A stretch of DNA of 64,000 bases from Burkholderia pyrrocinia. Lineage in GTDB: Bacteria; Pseudomonadota; Gammaproteobacteria; Burkholderiales; Burkholderiaceae. The notes beneath the pieces were generated by a model. The model made no database searches. It saw only the letters and a list, made by a program, of their open reading frames with translations, and was not told the DNA's origin. Location: assembly GCF_001028665.1 (NCBI RefSeq), contig NZ_CP011504.1, forward strand, positions 1,240,001 through 1,304,000, written 5' to 3'. A program made the position numbers and the translations under genes. This document shows positions 34,129-43,500 of this stretch, piece by piece (position 1 is the stretch's first letter; each line of letters starts with the position of its first letter).

Positions 34129-36441
34129 CTATGCGGCGTCGTCCGTGCCCGCGCGGGTCATCGGCAAGTGCACGGTGAAGCGGCTGCCTTGCCGTGGCGC
34201 GGACGTCACGTCGATCGATCCGCCGTGGCGCTCGATGACCGTCTTGACGAACGGCAGCCCGAGCCCGACGCCGCCGCTTGCATCGCGATACGTGCCATCC
34301 ACCTGGAAGAACGGCTCGAACAGCCGGGGCATCGCCTCGGCCGGGATGCCGATGCCGTTGTCCGCCACGGCGATGGAGACGTGGCGCTCGTCGGAGGTGA
34401 TCCGTACGTCGACGACCGTGCCTTCGTCCGAATACTTGATGGCGTTGTCGAGCAGGTTGGTCAGCGCGCGGAGCAGCATGTCGCGATTGCCGAGCACGAA
34501 CGCTTCGTCGCCGTCTTCATGCGGACCGTCGACGCGAATCCGCTTCGCGCCCGCACTGTGCCAGACCTGATCGACCGCTTCCATCGCCAGGTCGCTCGCG
34601 GACACCGGTATGTAGGCACCCTGGTCGAGATGCTCCGCGCGCGAGAGCTGGGTGAAATCCTGCGCGACGCGCAAGCTGTAGTCGACGAGCTTGTGCAGGT
34701 CCGCGAGGAAATCCGGATCGGTCGAACCGTCGGTGACGCTGTGCTGCTCGAGCAGCGACAGCACGGTCGAGAGCGGATTGCGAAGATCGTGCGCCATGTG
34801 GCGCAGTGTCATGCGGTCGCTTTCGACCGCCGCCGTGATGTTGTGGATGTCGACGAGGCAGATCATGCTGGCCGTGGAGCGATGACGATCGCCGTCGCCG
34901 AACGGCGTCACCATCATCATGTGCGTGCGCGCGTTCAGCGTGAGTTCGGTCGAGTGGATCCGCCCGGTTTTCTTCGCGGCGAGGATTTTGTCGTAGGCGA
35001 TGCCGATCACCTGCCGGGCGGCCGCATCGCTGTCGACGTCGATCGATTTCAGCATCGCGTTGCCGCGTTCGTTGCACATCAGCAGGCTGCCGTCCTGTTC
35101 GACGAAGATGGGATAAGGCAGCGTATGGATCACGTCGACGTAGGTCGACTGCCATTCGCGGATGCGCGACATCGCCTGCGCGACGTCGTCGTCCGTCGGC
35201 GCCGCATCGTCGGCGTCGCCCGTTTGCGCAAGGCCCGCGAACGCGTGCCGGCCGGCCAGCCCGCGCAACCCGCGGTATTCCTTCATCAGTGCGGCGCGCA
35301 GGCTGCCTGCGCGCCGCCAGCCGCAGACGGCGAAGATCGTCACGCACACGGCAAGCGACGGCCCGACCGGTGTCCAGTATGCGCCGTACACGAGCAGCGC
35401 CGTTTCGCCGGCGACGTAGGCAGCCAGCCACGCCAGCGCGAATCCGTACATGCGTCGGCCCGGCACGAGCAAGCAGATCAGCAGCATGCCGATCGTGACC
35501 GCCATGCTGACGACCAGTTGGATCCCGGCCGGCACGCGCCGCATCAGGTGTCCGTCGAGCAACGCTTCGGTGGCGAGCGCATCGACCTCGACACGCTTCA
35601 CCCTTCCGCCGCTTCTCGTCGACAGATAGAACACGCCCGTCATCTCGGACATCCCGTCGCCGATGAACACGATGCGGTCGCGCCATGCCGACGCGGGCAC
35701 GCGGCCCTTCAGCACGTCGACGAACGAGTAGCTCGCGAGGTCGAAGCGCAACGGAAGGCCCAGCAGGATCGTGCCGTCTTCGACTCTTCCCATCCTGGTG
35801 ACATGCGGCTGCACGTGGCGACGCACGTCGCTGTCCGGCTGCGGCACGTTGGCGACGCGGATCGCCTGCAGGCCGACATGAGGAATTTCGTCGCCGCTGC
35901 TGCTCTTGACATAGGGCACGATGCCCTGCACCAGATGGTCGCTGCCCAGCACGATGCTGCGCTGGCCGATCGCCGCGGCCGCTTCCCGCAGCGACCGCGC
36001 CGGCAGGATCACGGTATCGGCCCTGTCGTGAACCGGCGACATCTGGGCGGGCAAGACCACGCGGCCGTGCCTCGCGATCGCGGCCGCCAGCACCCCGTCG
36101 TCCTGCGCCGGCGAGATCATCGTCATGTCGAGGACGACGCTTGACGCGCCGGCGACGCGATCCAGCACCCCCGCATAGGCCGTGCGCGTGTAGCTCCCGC
36201 TGCCGCCCAGTTCGGCGAGCGTCTTCTTGTCGACCATGATCACCGCGACCTTGTCGCGCGGCCCGCGATCGATGCCGGATGAAACGACGTGCCAGTAGAG
36301 TCGATCCACGGGCGAGAGCAGCGTCTCGACGGCGGCGGTGCAGCTCAGTGCCGCAAGCGCGGCGACGCCGGTCAGCAGCAGCCATGTGGACGGGCGTGCC
36401 GACGCTGCGATTCCCGGAACCTGGCGGAGCCTGTCGAGCAT
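34129..36441 (-). CDS. CHASE2-domain sensor histidine kinase
   Basis: 770 residues. The first transmembrane helix is at about 19-37, then an extracytoplasmic CHASE2 domain (about 45-300; VIMVDKKTLAELGGSGSYTRTAYAGVLDRVAGASSVVLDM ... IVFIGDGMSEMTG), three C-terminal helices (304-326, 331-352, 360-375), a PAS-like domain (440-535), and the kinase core. The H-box is MAHDLRNPLS with phospho-acceptor His551; N-box NLLDNAIKYSD, G1 DNGIGIP, G2 GGVGLGLPF. There is no adjacent response regulator. Its place between chitinase and metalloprotease, and the orphan OmpR-type regulator in the secretion operon, point to a split two-component system. Confidence 0.93.
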   Translation of the reverse strand: MLDRLRQVPGIAASARPSTWLLLTGVAALAALSCTAAVETLLSPVDRLYWHVVSSGIDRGPRDKVAVIMVDKKTLAELGGSGSYTRTAYAGVLDRVAGASSVVLDMTMISPAQDDGVLAAAIARHGRVVLPAQMSPVHDRADTVILPARSLREAAAAIGQRSIVLGSDHLVQGIVPYVKSSSGDEIPHVGLQAIRVANVPQPDSDVRRHVQPHVTRMGRVEDGTILLGLPLRFDLASYSFVDVLKGRVPASAWRDRIVFIGDGMSEMTGVFYLSTRSGGRVKRVEVDALATEALLDGHLMRRVPAGIQLVVSMAVTIGMLLICLLVPGRRMYGFALAWLAAYVAGETALLVYGAYWTPVGPSLAVCVTIFAVCGWRRAGSLRAALMKEYRGLRGLAGRHAFAGLAQTGDADDAAPTDDDVAQAMSRIREWQSTYVDVIHTLPYPIFVEQDGSLLMCNERGNAMLKSIDVDSDAAARQVIGIAYDKILAAKKTGRIHSTELTLNARTHMMMVTPFGDGDRHRSTASMICLVDIHNITAAVESDRMTLRHMAHDLRNPLSTVLSLLEQHSVTDGSTDPDFLADLHKLVDYSLRVAQDFTQLSRAEHLDQGAYIPVSASDLAMEAVDQVWHSAGAKRIRVDGPHEDGDEAFVLGNRDMLLRALTNLLDNAIKYSDEGTVVDVRITSDERHVSIAVADNGIGIPAEAMPRLFEPFFQVDGTYRDASGGVGLGLPFVKTVIERHGGSIDVTSAPRQGSRFTVHLPMTRAGTDDAA

Positions 36442-36641
36442 AGGGCGGCGTTTCCTCGAACAAGATGTTGTTGGATGTCGACCGGGATGCTGCAGCGCCG
36501 GGCGCCCCGGGCAAACGATGCTTGCCGGTTCGCGCCATGCGGGTTTTCCCGTCGGGAGAGTCTAGCGTTGTTTGCGCCGTTCGGGAGCAGGCGGCGGGGC
36601 GAAATCGCTCCGGAACGAAACCGGCGGTGCCGGTCGGCGCG

Positions 36642-36667
36642 TTGAGAATGGGTTGAGGATGTTTGAG
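36642..36667 (+). promoter_or_regulatory. Shared regulon site D (metalloprotease)
   Basis: The first 15 bases read TTGAGAATGGGTTGA. TTGAG occurs at 36642, 36653 and 36663, so two or three half-sites with 11- and 10-bp spacing. The 15-mer ends 78 bp upstream of the metalloprotease start. It also lies about 200 bp upstream of the divergent kinase, in the opposite orientation. Confidence 0.65.
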
Positions 36668-36733
36668 CGGGGAGCGGGGCGTCGCAACAATGCGGATTCC
36701 TTTCCATTCGCGCCGTTTGCGCCTTGCCATTCC

Positions 36734-38980
36734 ATGATCGTGAAGAACCTTAGCTATGCCTTCGCACTGACCGCGCTGTCCGCGGCCGTCGCGGCCATCC
36801 TGGTACCGTCCGGCGCATCCGCCACTCCCGCGTACGCGCCGATCAAGCACTACCAGGACGGTGTCGAGCAATGCCTCGCGTGGCAGCCGGGCAACGCCGA
36901 TCCCGTCGTCGCGACCTGCGACGGCGCCGCCGCGCAGGACTGGGCGTTTGTGCCGGGCGCGGGGTATTACCAGATCCGCAATGCCGGGGCCACGCAGGCA
37001 CGCGGCCAGGACATGTGCCTGCGCACCCGGGCCGGCAATACCGGCATGGGCGGCGTGTCGATCGACGCGTGCGCCAGCGGCGACGCGAAGATGTCCCAGT
37101 GGCGCTTCGAGACGGGGCCGGCCGGCCGTCTTGGCATGCTGAACGCGTACCGGATCTCGACGGGGCGAGACGAAGTGCTCGCGATCCGGGCCGGGAGCCA
37201 GGGCGTCGCGATGCAGTTCGCCCGCGGCGAGGCATCGGCGGCGTGGGTGTCGGCGACGACGTTTGCGCCGCCGCAGCGCCCGCTGATGGGCAACAGGACG
37301 GCGCTGGCATTGACCGCGCACTTCAGCAACGCCGCGGCGAACGATCCCGAGATCGTCCGCAAGGCCGTGTTCGGCGATGGCGACGACTATTCGTCGCTGC
37401 GCCGCTATATCGAAGTGGCGTCCCACGGCAAGGCCACGCTGGGCGGGACCGTGCTCGGCGACGTCGACCTGGGCGCCCGCCCGGCGACCTGCAGCTCGGG
37501 TGCGTTGCTCGACTCGGCCCGCAAGGCCGCGCTGGCGCAGGGCACCGATCCGGCGCGATTCGACTACCTGCTCGTCGATTTCTCGAAGCTCGGCAGTTGC
37601 GGCTGGGCGGGGCTGGCGGCGCAGCCGGGCAACTGGATCCTGTCGAACGGCAATGGCCGCGGATACTGGATGTGGACACACGAATTCGGTCATTCGCTCG
37701 GCGCGTCCCACCCCGATTCGCTGATCGACTGCCCGACCGTCGGCGGCACGGTGCAGGTGGGTGCCGCGTGCCGCACGGGCAAGGTCGACGATCCGTCCGA
37801 CACCGTCGGCGGCGGCGGCCGTCGCCTTTATCCCGGCAGCTACCAGCTGTTCTCCGGCTGGCTCGATCAAGCCCAGGTGCCGGAAATTCGCGAGTCCGGC
37901 ACCTACAGGCTGATGCCGCTGTTCGGCGACCAGGCGGGTGCGAAAGGCTATCGCATCGCGCGAAGCGACGGCACGCAGCTGTGGCTCGAATTCCGGCAGC
38001 CGCTGCGCGGTTTCGACGACTGGAAGGCGGACGATCCGTTCGTCAACGGCGTGATCGTGAGGACTGTCCGGTATCAGGGCAGTTCGCTGAAGAATACGCT
38101 GGTGGATACGACGCCCGGCAGCGCCGGCGGCATGAAGGATGCCCCGCTGATGCCGGGTCACGCGCTGCACGACACGCTGTCCGGCAAGATCGTCACGGTG
38201 AACTCGGTCGGGCCGGACGGCGCCGTGGTCACCGTGAAGAACGACGGCGTGCTGCTGCCGGAGGCCGCCATCACGGGGCCCGCGCAAGCCGATGCGAACA
38301 CAACGGTCACGTTGTCCGGCGACGCATCGGTCGGCGATCGCCTGCGATACCGATGGAGCGCGCCGGCCGGCGTCGCGCTGGAGCAGAACGGCAGCCGTGC
38401 GAACGTGGTCGTCCCGCCGGCCGACCGGGATCGCGAGTACGCGTTCGGGCTGACCGTGATCAACGGCAACGGGTATGCGGCCAGCACGACGCACGTGCTC
38501 AAGGTGAAGGCGCAAGGGACGATCGCGCCGCCGGGCGCGTCGATCGCCGGCCCGACACGGGCCGTGGGCGGCGAACGCGTCACGTTGTCGGGCGCGCAAT
38601 CGACCGGGAAGGGCCTGTCGTACGCGTGGACGAGCCCGCCCGGCGTGCAGCTCAGCCAGCAGGGAGCGACGGCGAGCTTCGTCGCGCCGAAGGCCGGGAG
38701 CGAGCGCGGATATGACTTCCGCGTGACGGTGACCGATGTGCTGAACCGCCAGTCCGTGGCCACGCACCGTGTGACGGTCCAGGCCGATGCCGGCGAGGCA
38801 GTCGAGTCATGGGATCCGAAGCGGACCTACGCCGCCCCTTGCCAGAAGGTCGCTTACGCGGGCAAGCGCTGGATGAACGGCTGGTGGGTGCTGGGCGACG
38901 TGCCCGGCCAGGGCGGCGAATGGGGTCCGTGGCGCGAAACCGGGGCGGCCAACATGCATGCGCAGTGCAAGGTCAAATGA
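36734..38980 (+). CDS. Secreted modular metalloprotease with lectin, PKD and chitin-binding-like domains
   Basis: 748 residues. A signal peptide (about 1-30) is followed by a ricin-B-like lectin fold (35-165; CLAWQPGNADPVVATCDGAAAQDWAF), a metzincin catalytic domain with the full zinc motif HEFGHSLGASH (His316, His320, His326; gametolysin/M11-like), a beta region (440-500), two PKD-like domains (about 515-600 and 605-695), and a C-terminal tryptophan-rich module (WDPKRTYAAPCQKVAYAGKRWMNGWWVLGDVPG) like CBM5/12. It should degrade protein in a glycan-rich target such as cuticle or insect/fungal wall. It shares site D and a C-terminal module type with the LPMO, so I infer it is cargo of the same secretion system. 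Confidence 0.88.
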   Translation: MIVKNLSYAFALTALSAAVAAILVPSGASATPAYAPIKHYQDGVEQCLAWQPGNADPVVATCDGAAAQDWAFVPGAGYYQIRNAGATQARGQDMCLRTRAGNTGMGGVSIDACASGDAKMSQWRFETGPAGRLGMLNAYRISTGRDEVLAIRAGSQGVAMQFARGEASAAWVSATTFAPPQRPLMGNRTALALTAHFSNAAANDPEIVRKAVFGDGDDYSSLRRYIEVASHGKATLGGTVLGDVDLGARPATCSSGALLDSARKAALAQGTDPARFDYLLVDFSKLGSCGWAGLAAQPGNWILSNGNGRGYWMWTHEFGHSLGASHPDSLIDCPTVGGTVQVGAACRTGKVDDPSDTVGGGGRRLYPGSYQLFSGWLDQAQVPEIRESGTYRLMPLFGDQAGAKGYRIARSDGTQLWLEFRQPLRGFDDWKADDPFVNGVIVRTVRYQGSSLKNTLVDTTPGSAGGMKDAPLMPGHALHDTLSGKIVTVNSVGPDGAVVTVKNDGVLLPEAAITGPAQADANTTVTLSGDASVGDRLRYRWSAPAGVALEQNGSRANVVVPPADRDREYAFGLTVINGNGYAASTTHVLKVKAQGTIAPPGASIAGPTRAVGGERVTLSGAQSTGKGLSYAWTSPPGVQLSQQGATASFVAPKAGSERGYDFRVTVTDVLNRQSVATHRVTVQADAGEAVESWDPKRTYAAPCQKVAYAGKRWMNGWWVLGDVPGQGGEWGPWRETGAANMHAQCKVK

Positions 38981-39366
38981 TCGAGGGCGCGCGCCGGACG
39001 GGCGGCGAAGCGCCCGTCCGGCTGCCGCGCGCGATGGCCGGAATACCGGCATCGGCCGGTGGCGCGCCAGCTCGCGGCCCTGTTGCGCACGGCGAGGTGC
39101 CGGTTTCCTCGCTCTTGGGCAGCAAACCGGGCGCATCGATCAATGCCTGCCGCAGTCTCGCGCAAGGTTCGGCCGGAACGCAGTTCTACGTAATTCTACG
39201 TAGCCCCGCATACGTAGTTATCCGCTTGTAAGCCGCCCCCATCGCACGGAATACTACGGCCCATCGCCGCGGCCTTTGCGAGACCGCGGCGCGACGCATC
39301 GACGTCACGCGTGTGCGGCCACCTCGCCGCATGCCATCAAAACCACATTGGAGACCAGGAGACGCC
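38981..39366. other. Gap between metalloprotease and cstA
   Basis: 386 bp. A perfect 12-bp hairpin (38993-39004 with 39011-39022, loop 6, no T-run) follows the metalloprotease. Three TACGTA copies upstream of cstA are listed separately. No gene is apparent. Confidence 0.6.
39187..39216. promoter_or_regulatory. Three TACGTA motifs upstream of cstA
   Basis: TACGTA at 39187, 39197 and 39211, the first two in phase (10 bp), about 150-180 bp before the cstA start. Self-complementary hexamers in this arrangement suggest cooperative regulator binding. Confidence 0.45.
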
Positions 39367-41445
39367 ATGAATCGGGCTTCCAGTACCCTGCTCTGGATCG
39401 CGGTCGCGCTGCTCGGCGCGTTCTCGTTCGGAACGATCGCACTCGCGCACGGCGAGCGCGTCAGTGCCCTCTGGATCGTGATCGCCGCAGTCTGCGTGTA
39501 TCTGATCGCGTATCGCTTCTACAGCCGTTTCATCGCCAGCAAGGTCATGCAGCTCGACGGGCTGCGGATGACGCCGGCGGTCAAGTACAACGACGGCCTC
39601 GACTACGTGCCGACCAACAAGTACGTGCTGTTCGGCCATCACTTCGCCGCGATCGCCGGCGCGGGGCCGCTCGTCGGGCCCGTGCTCGCCGCGCAGATGG
39701 GCTACACGCCCGGCATGCTGTGGATCCTGGCCGGCGTGGTGTTTGCCGGCGCGGTGCAGGACTTCATCGTGCTGTTCATCTCGACGCGCCGCGACGGCCG
39801 CTCGCTCGGCGATCTCGTCAAGATGGAGCTCGGCACGGTGCCCGGCGTGATCGCGCTGTTCGGCGCGTTCCTGATCATGGTGATCATCCTCGCGGTGCTC
39901 GCGCTGATCGTCGTGAAGGCGCTGACCAATTCGCCGTGGGGCACGTTCACCGTCGCCGCGACGATTCCGATCGCGCTGTTCATGGGCGTCTATACGCGCT
40001 ACATCCGTCCGGGCCGCATCGGCGAAGTGTCGATCATCGGCTTCATCGGGCTGATGGCGGCGATCTCGTTCGGCCAGAACGTCAGCGCTTCGCCCGCGCT
40101 CGCCGCATGGTTCACGTTCAGCGGCACGCAGCTCACGTGGATCCTGATCGGCTATGGCTTCGTCGCATCGGTGCTGCCGGTGTGGCTGCTGCTCGCGCCG
40201 CGCGACTACCTGTCGACGTTCCTGAAGATCGGCACGATCCTCGGTCTCGCGATCGGCATCCTGGTCGTCGCGCCGGAACTGAAGATGCCCGCGCTGACGA
40301 AGTTCGTCGACGGCACGGGCCCGGTGTGGGCGGGCAACCTGTTCCCGTTCCTGTTCATCACGATCGCGTGCGGCGCCGTGTCGGGCTTCCATGCGCTGAT
40401 CTCGTCGGGCACGACGCCGAAGCTGATCGACAACGAAACCAACGCGCGCTTCATCGGTTACGGCGCGATGCTGATGGAATCGTTCGTCGCGATCATGGCG
40501 CTGGTCGCCGCGTGCGTGATCGAGCCGGGCATCTACTTCGCGATGAACGCACCGGCCGCCGTGCTCGGCTCGACGCCGGAAGCCGTCGCGAACACGGTCA
40601 CGCAGTGGGGCTTCGTGCTGACGCCCGACATGCTGACGCAGACCGCGAAGGCCGTCGGCGAAACGACGATCATCGCGCGCGCGGGCGGCGCGCCGACGCT
40701 GGCCGTCGGCATGGCGCACATCCTGCACCAGGTGATCGGCGGCGAAGCGATGATGGCGTTCTGGTATCACTTCGCGATCCTGTTCGAGGCGCTGTTCATC
40801 CTGACGGCCGTCGACGCCGGCACGCGCGCGGGCCGCTTCATGCTGCAGGATCTGCTCGGCACGTTCCACCCGGCGCTCAAGCGCACCGAGTCGCTGCCCG
40901 CGAACCTGGTCGCCACCGGGCTGTGCGTGGCCGCGTGGGGCTACTTCCTGTACCAGGGCGTGGTCGATCCGCTCGGCGGCATCAACACGCTGTGGCCGCT
41001 GTTCGGCATCTCGAACCAGATGCTCGCCGCGATCGCGCTGGTGCTCGGCACCGTCGTGCTGTTCAAGATGAAGCGCGAGCGCTATGCATGGGTGACGATG
41101 GTGCCGACGGCGTGGCTGCTGATCTGCACGCTGACGGCCGGCTGGCAGAAGATTTTCGATGCGAACCCGAAGGTCAGCTTCCTCGCGCACGCCGCGAAGC
41201 TGCAGGCCGCGGTGGACGAAGGCAAGGTGCTCGCGCCGGCCAAGTCGCTCGCGCAGATGAAGCGGATCATCTTCAACGACTACATCGATGCGGCGCTGGC
41301 CGGGCTGTTCATCTTCGTCGTGATCAGCATCGCGGTGTACGGCGTGATCGCCGTGCTGCGCGCGCGCCGCGAGTCGAAGCCGACCGTGCGCGAGACGCCG
41401 TACGAAGCGATGCCGGCCGCGCAGGCGCTCGGCAGCGGACGTTAA
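39367..41445 (+). CDS. cstA: Carbon starvation protein CstA family transporter
   Basis: 692 residues from the ATG at 39367, preceded by CAGGAGA. The CstA landmarks are all present: an N-terminal helix, YNDGLDYVPTNKYVLFGHHFAAIAGAGPLVGPVLAAQMGYTPGMLWIL, ACGAVSGFHALISSGTTPKLIDNETNARFIGYGAMLMESFVAIMALVAA, and about 16 transmembrane helices. CstA/BtsT proteins import pyruvate and perhaps peptides under nutrient limitation. The partner YbdD-type gene follows 12 bp downstream, as in E. coli. Confidence 0.95.
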   Translation: MNRASSTLLWIAVALLGAFSFGTIALAHGERVSALWIVIAAVCVYLIAYRFYSRFIASKVMQLDGLRMTPAVKYNDGLDYVPTNKYVLFGHHFAAIAGAGPLVGPVLAAQMGYTPGMLWILAGVVFAGAVQDFIVLFISTRRDGRSLGDLVKMELGTVPGVIALFGAFLIMVIILAVLALIVVKALTNSPWGTFTVAATIPIALFMGVYTRYIRPGRIGEVSIIGFIGLMAAISFGQNVSASPALAAWFTFSGTQLTWILIGYGFVASVLPVWLLLAPRDYLSTFLKIGTILGLAIGILVVAPELKMPALTKFVDGTGPVWAGNLFPFLFITIACGAVSGFHALISSGTTPKLIDNETNARFIGYGAMLMESFVAIMALVAACVIEPGIYFAMNAPAAVLGSTPEAVANTVTQWGFVLTPDMLTQTAKAVGETTIIARAGGAPTLAVGMAHILHQVIGGEAMMAFWYHFAILFEALFILTAVDAGTRAGRFMLQDLLGTFHPALKRTESLPANLVATGLCVAAWGYFLYQGVVDPLGGINTLWPLFGISNQMLAAIALVLGTVVLFKMKRERYAWVTMVPTAWLLICTLTAGWQKIFDANPKVSFLAHAAKLQAAVDEGKVLAPAKSLAQMKRIIFNDYIDAALAGLFIFVVISIAVYGVIAVLRARRESKPTVRETPYEAMPAAQALGSGR

Positions 41446-41457
41446 GGGGAGGCCGCG

Positions 41458-41664
41458 ATGTTCAGCGATCTTGGCAGCGACCTGCGCAGCGCGGGGCGTT
41501 ACCTCGGGCAGGCGTTGCGGCTGATGGTCGGCCTGCCCGACTACGACACCTACGTCGCGCACATGCGCGAAACCCATCCGGACCGCGAGCCGATGACGTA
41601 CGAGGAATTTTTCCGCGAACGTCAGAATGCGCGGTACGGGTCGGGGGCGGGGAAGTGTTGCTGA
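41458..41664 (+). CDS. ybdD: YbdD/YjiX family small protein
   Basis: 68 residues. The family core is clear: [47 protein letters not shown], ending with Cys-Cys. YbdD is the small partner that is required for CstA-type pyruvate uptake. It lies 12 bp after cstA with AGGGGAGG before its ATG. Confidence 0.95.
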   Translation: MFSDLGSDLRSAGRYLGQALRLMVGLPDYDTYVAHMRETHPDREPMTYEEFFRERQNARYGSGAGKCC

Positions 41665-41704
41665 ACCAGCCGGGCCGGTGAAACGGTTCGGTGATGGACA
41701 AGAA

Positions 41705-41738
41705 AGCGCCGCGATGGATTTCGCGGCGCTTTTTCTTT
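41705..41738 (+). terminator. Intrinsic terminator of cstA-ybdD
   Basis: AGCGCCGCGA (41705-41714) pairs with TCGCGGCGCT (41721-41730), loop of six, followed by TTTTCTTT. Confidence 0.92.
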
Positions 41739-41862
41739 GGCGGGGCGGAGGCGCGTGTCGTGCGGCTGTCGCTTCGCTGTTTGCCGGTGCGCAGCACGGC
41801 AAGTTCCTGCCGCCGGTATCATAGGGTTCATTTTCCCCGATGGACCCGCAGGAGAACACGTC

Positions 41863-42483
41863 GTGCATGTCGGTGAGCGTTTCAACAGCATTTCCCATCT
41901 TGTCGGCGCGGTGCTGTCGGTGGCTGGCCTCGTGGCGCTCGTGACGATGGGCGCGCTCGAAGGCGACCCGTACAAGGTGGTGAGCTTCAGCGTGTACGGC
42001 GCGATGCTGATCCTGCTCTACGCGATTTCGACGCTGTACCACAGCGTGCGCAACCCGCGCCTGAAGGCGATCCTGCAGAAATGCGACCATTCGGCGATCT
42101 ACCTGCTGATCGCCGGCAGCTATACGCCGTTCACGCTGGTCACGTTGCGCGGCCCGTGGGGCTGGTCGCTGTTCGGCGTGAGCTGGGGGCTCGCCGTGCT
42201 GGGCATCGTGCAGGAACTGACGCTCGGTCGGCGCACGCGCATGCTGTCGATGATCCTGTACGTGCTGATGGGCTGGCTGGCGCTCGTCGCGGTACGCCCG
42301 CTGATCCATGCGCTGCCGCCGGTGGGCACCGCGTGGCTCGTGGCCGGCGGCGTGATCTACAGCGCGGGAATCTACTTCTTCATCAACGACGAGCGCATCC
42401 GCCACGGGCACGGTATCTGGCATCTTTTCGTGCTGGCCGGCAGCCTGTGCCAGTTCGTCAGTGTCGCGATGTATGTCGCGTGA
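41863..42483 (+). CDS. Hemolysin III / TrhA family membrane protein
   Basis: 206 residues with a GTG start at 41863 preceded by AGGAGA. The family motif is at the start (ERFNSISHLVGAVLSVAGLVALV) with STLYHSVRNPRLKAILQKCDHSAIYLLIAGSYTPFTLVTLRG, which contains the conserved Ser/His/Asp residues of the PAQR-like fold. Seven hydrophobic helices are visible and a late HGHGIWHLFVLAGSLCQF carries conserved histidines. TrhA proteins influence membrane energetics and lipid homeostasis; the hemolysin name is historical. Confidence 0.92.
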   Translation: MHVGERFNSISHLVGAVLSVAGLVALVTMGALEGDPYKVVSFSVYGAMLILLYAISTLYHSVRNPRLKAILQKCDHSAIYLLIAGSYTPFTLVTLRGPWGWSLFGVSWGLAVLGIVQELTLGRRTRMLSMILYVLMGWLALVAVRPLIHALPPVGTAWLVAGGVIYSAGIYFFINDERIRHGHGIWHLFVLAGSLCQFVSVAMYVA

Positions 42484-42595
42484 GCGGAGTGCCGCGTTGA
42501 GCCGGTGACGACGCGCTAAGTGCGCGCCTGCCGGGAAATGCGCTATCGGCGCGCGGCGGTCTGCATGGCCTTGGCCCGGTTCGGCGCGGCGGCCG

Positions 42596-43027
42596 TCATG
42601 CGCGGTCGGGCGCCGGCGTGGCGGCCTGCAGCGCGAGAAAGCCGACCCATCCCCAGTACACGCGATGATGAACGATCAACCCGTCGTGCAGATCCATCAC
42701 CTCGACGAGATCGACCTGGTCGCCTTCCGGCGTGGCGCGCGGATATTCCCACGTGAGCTGGCGGCCGTTCGAGAAGAACAGCCCGGTCCGGTACCAGCGT
42801 CCGAGCCTGTTGCCCGGAGTGCGCAGGCCGGCCGCGAAGAATTCGCCGATCGCGGCCTTGCCTTGCAGCACGCCGGAGCCGTGTTCGGGCAGCGTGACGA
42901 CGACGAGCGGCGTTTCGAGTATCGCGTCGTCGGCGTACAGCGACATCAGCGCATCGAGGTCGCGAGCGACGACGGCGGCGTGCCAGCTTTCATGGGTGCG
43001 CCGGGCATCGGCGTCGGCGTGTGTCAT
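42596..43027 (-). CDS. SnoaL-like nuclear transport factor 2 family protein
   Basis: 143 residues from the ATG at 43027. A complete NTF2 fold: THESWHAAVVARDLDALMSLYADDAILETPLVVV, then LQGKAAIGEFFAAGL, WYRTGLFFSNGRQLTWEYPRATPEGDQVDLVEVMDLHDGLIVHHRVYWGW. Members bind small ligands or act as isomerases and cyclases; the role is not evident. It is single and lies next to a DOPA-dioxygenase-family gene on the same strand. Confidence 0.85.
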   Translation of the reverse strand: MTHADADARRTHESWHAAVVARDLDALMSLYADDAILETPLVVVTLPEHGSGVLQGKAAIGEFFAAGLRTPGNRLGRWYRTGLFFSNGRQLTWEYPRATPEGDQVDLVEVMDLHDGLIVHHRVYWGWVGFLALQAATPAPDRA

Positions 43028-43146
43028 GGCGGGGTCCCGGAAGTGTCGATAACGGAACCCACTGTATTGGCGCGCCGCCGCGAGACGTTTCACGTCGGCC
43101 CGAAACGTGGATGCGGCCCTGGTTGAGGGCGGCCGCGCGTCAGACC

Positions 43147-43500
43147 TTAACCCGCCAGCGCGTCGAGATTCAGCACATACGACTTCCCGATCCACACCGC
43201 GCAATCGCGATGGTCGCGCAGGTCGTCGCCGGTATTCGGGTGCAGGAAGATATCGAGCGCGCCGTGGTTCAGCACGAGCCACGGCACGATGTCGTCGAAT
43301 CGCGCGGCGTCGAACGCGATCTGGTACGACCATGCCGGATGCGGGCCGACGGGGCGCTCGTGAAAGCGGCCGAGTTCGATGACCGCGCCGAACCGTTCGT
43401 CGACGACCTGGCGAAACGCCCAGGCCGCGTCGCGGCTGGCTGCATCGAAATAGACGTGCGCGTGCCAACTGTCGATGGCGGTGGTGTCGAGGGCAGCCAT
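43147..43500 (-). CDS. DOPA 4,5-dioxygenase family protein
   Basis: 117 residues, the normal size for this ferredoxin-fold family. The motif WHAHVYFDAASRDAA (HxHxYF) at the start and NHGALDIFLHPNTGDDLRDH near the end are diagnostic; the histidines bind Fe(II). Fungal members extradiol-cleave DOPA; bacterial ones are mostly uncharacterised aromatic-ring cleavers. A separate small unit, 119 bp upstream of the SnoaL gene on the same strand. Confidence 0.88.
   Translation of the reverse strand: MAALDTTAIDSWHAHVYFDAASRDAAWAFRQVVDERFGAVIELGRFHERPVGPHPAWSYQIAFDAARFDDIVPWLVLNHGALDIFLHPNTGDDLRDHRDCAVWIGKSYVLNLDALAG

Noticed and set aside
34517..38767. A 1416-codon minus-strand frame over the kinase and metalloprotease
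   Set aside because: It runs across two real genes in opposite directions and shows no recognisable domain.
39337..42423. A 1028-codon minus-strand frame opposite cstA
   Set aside because: Composition artefact; cstA, ybdD and hemolysin III on the plus strand are certain.
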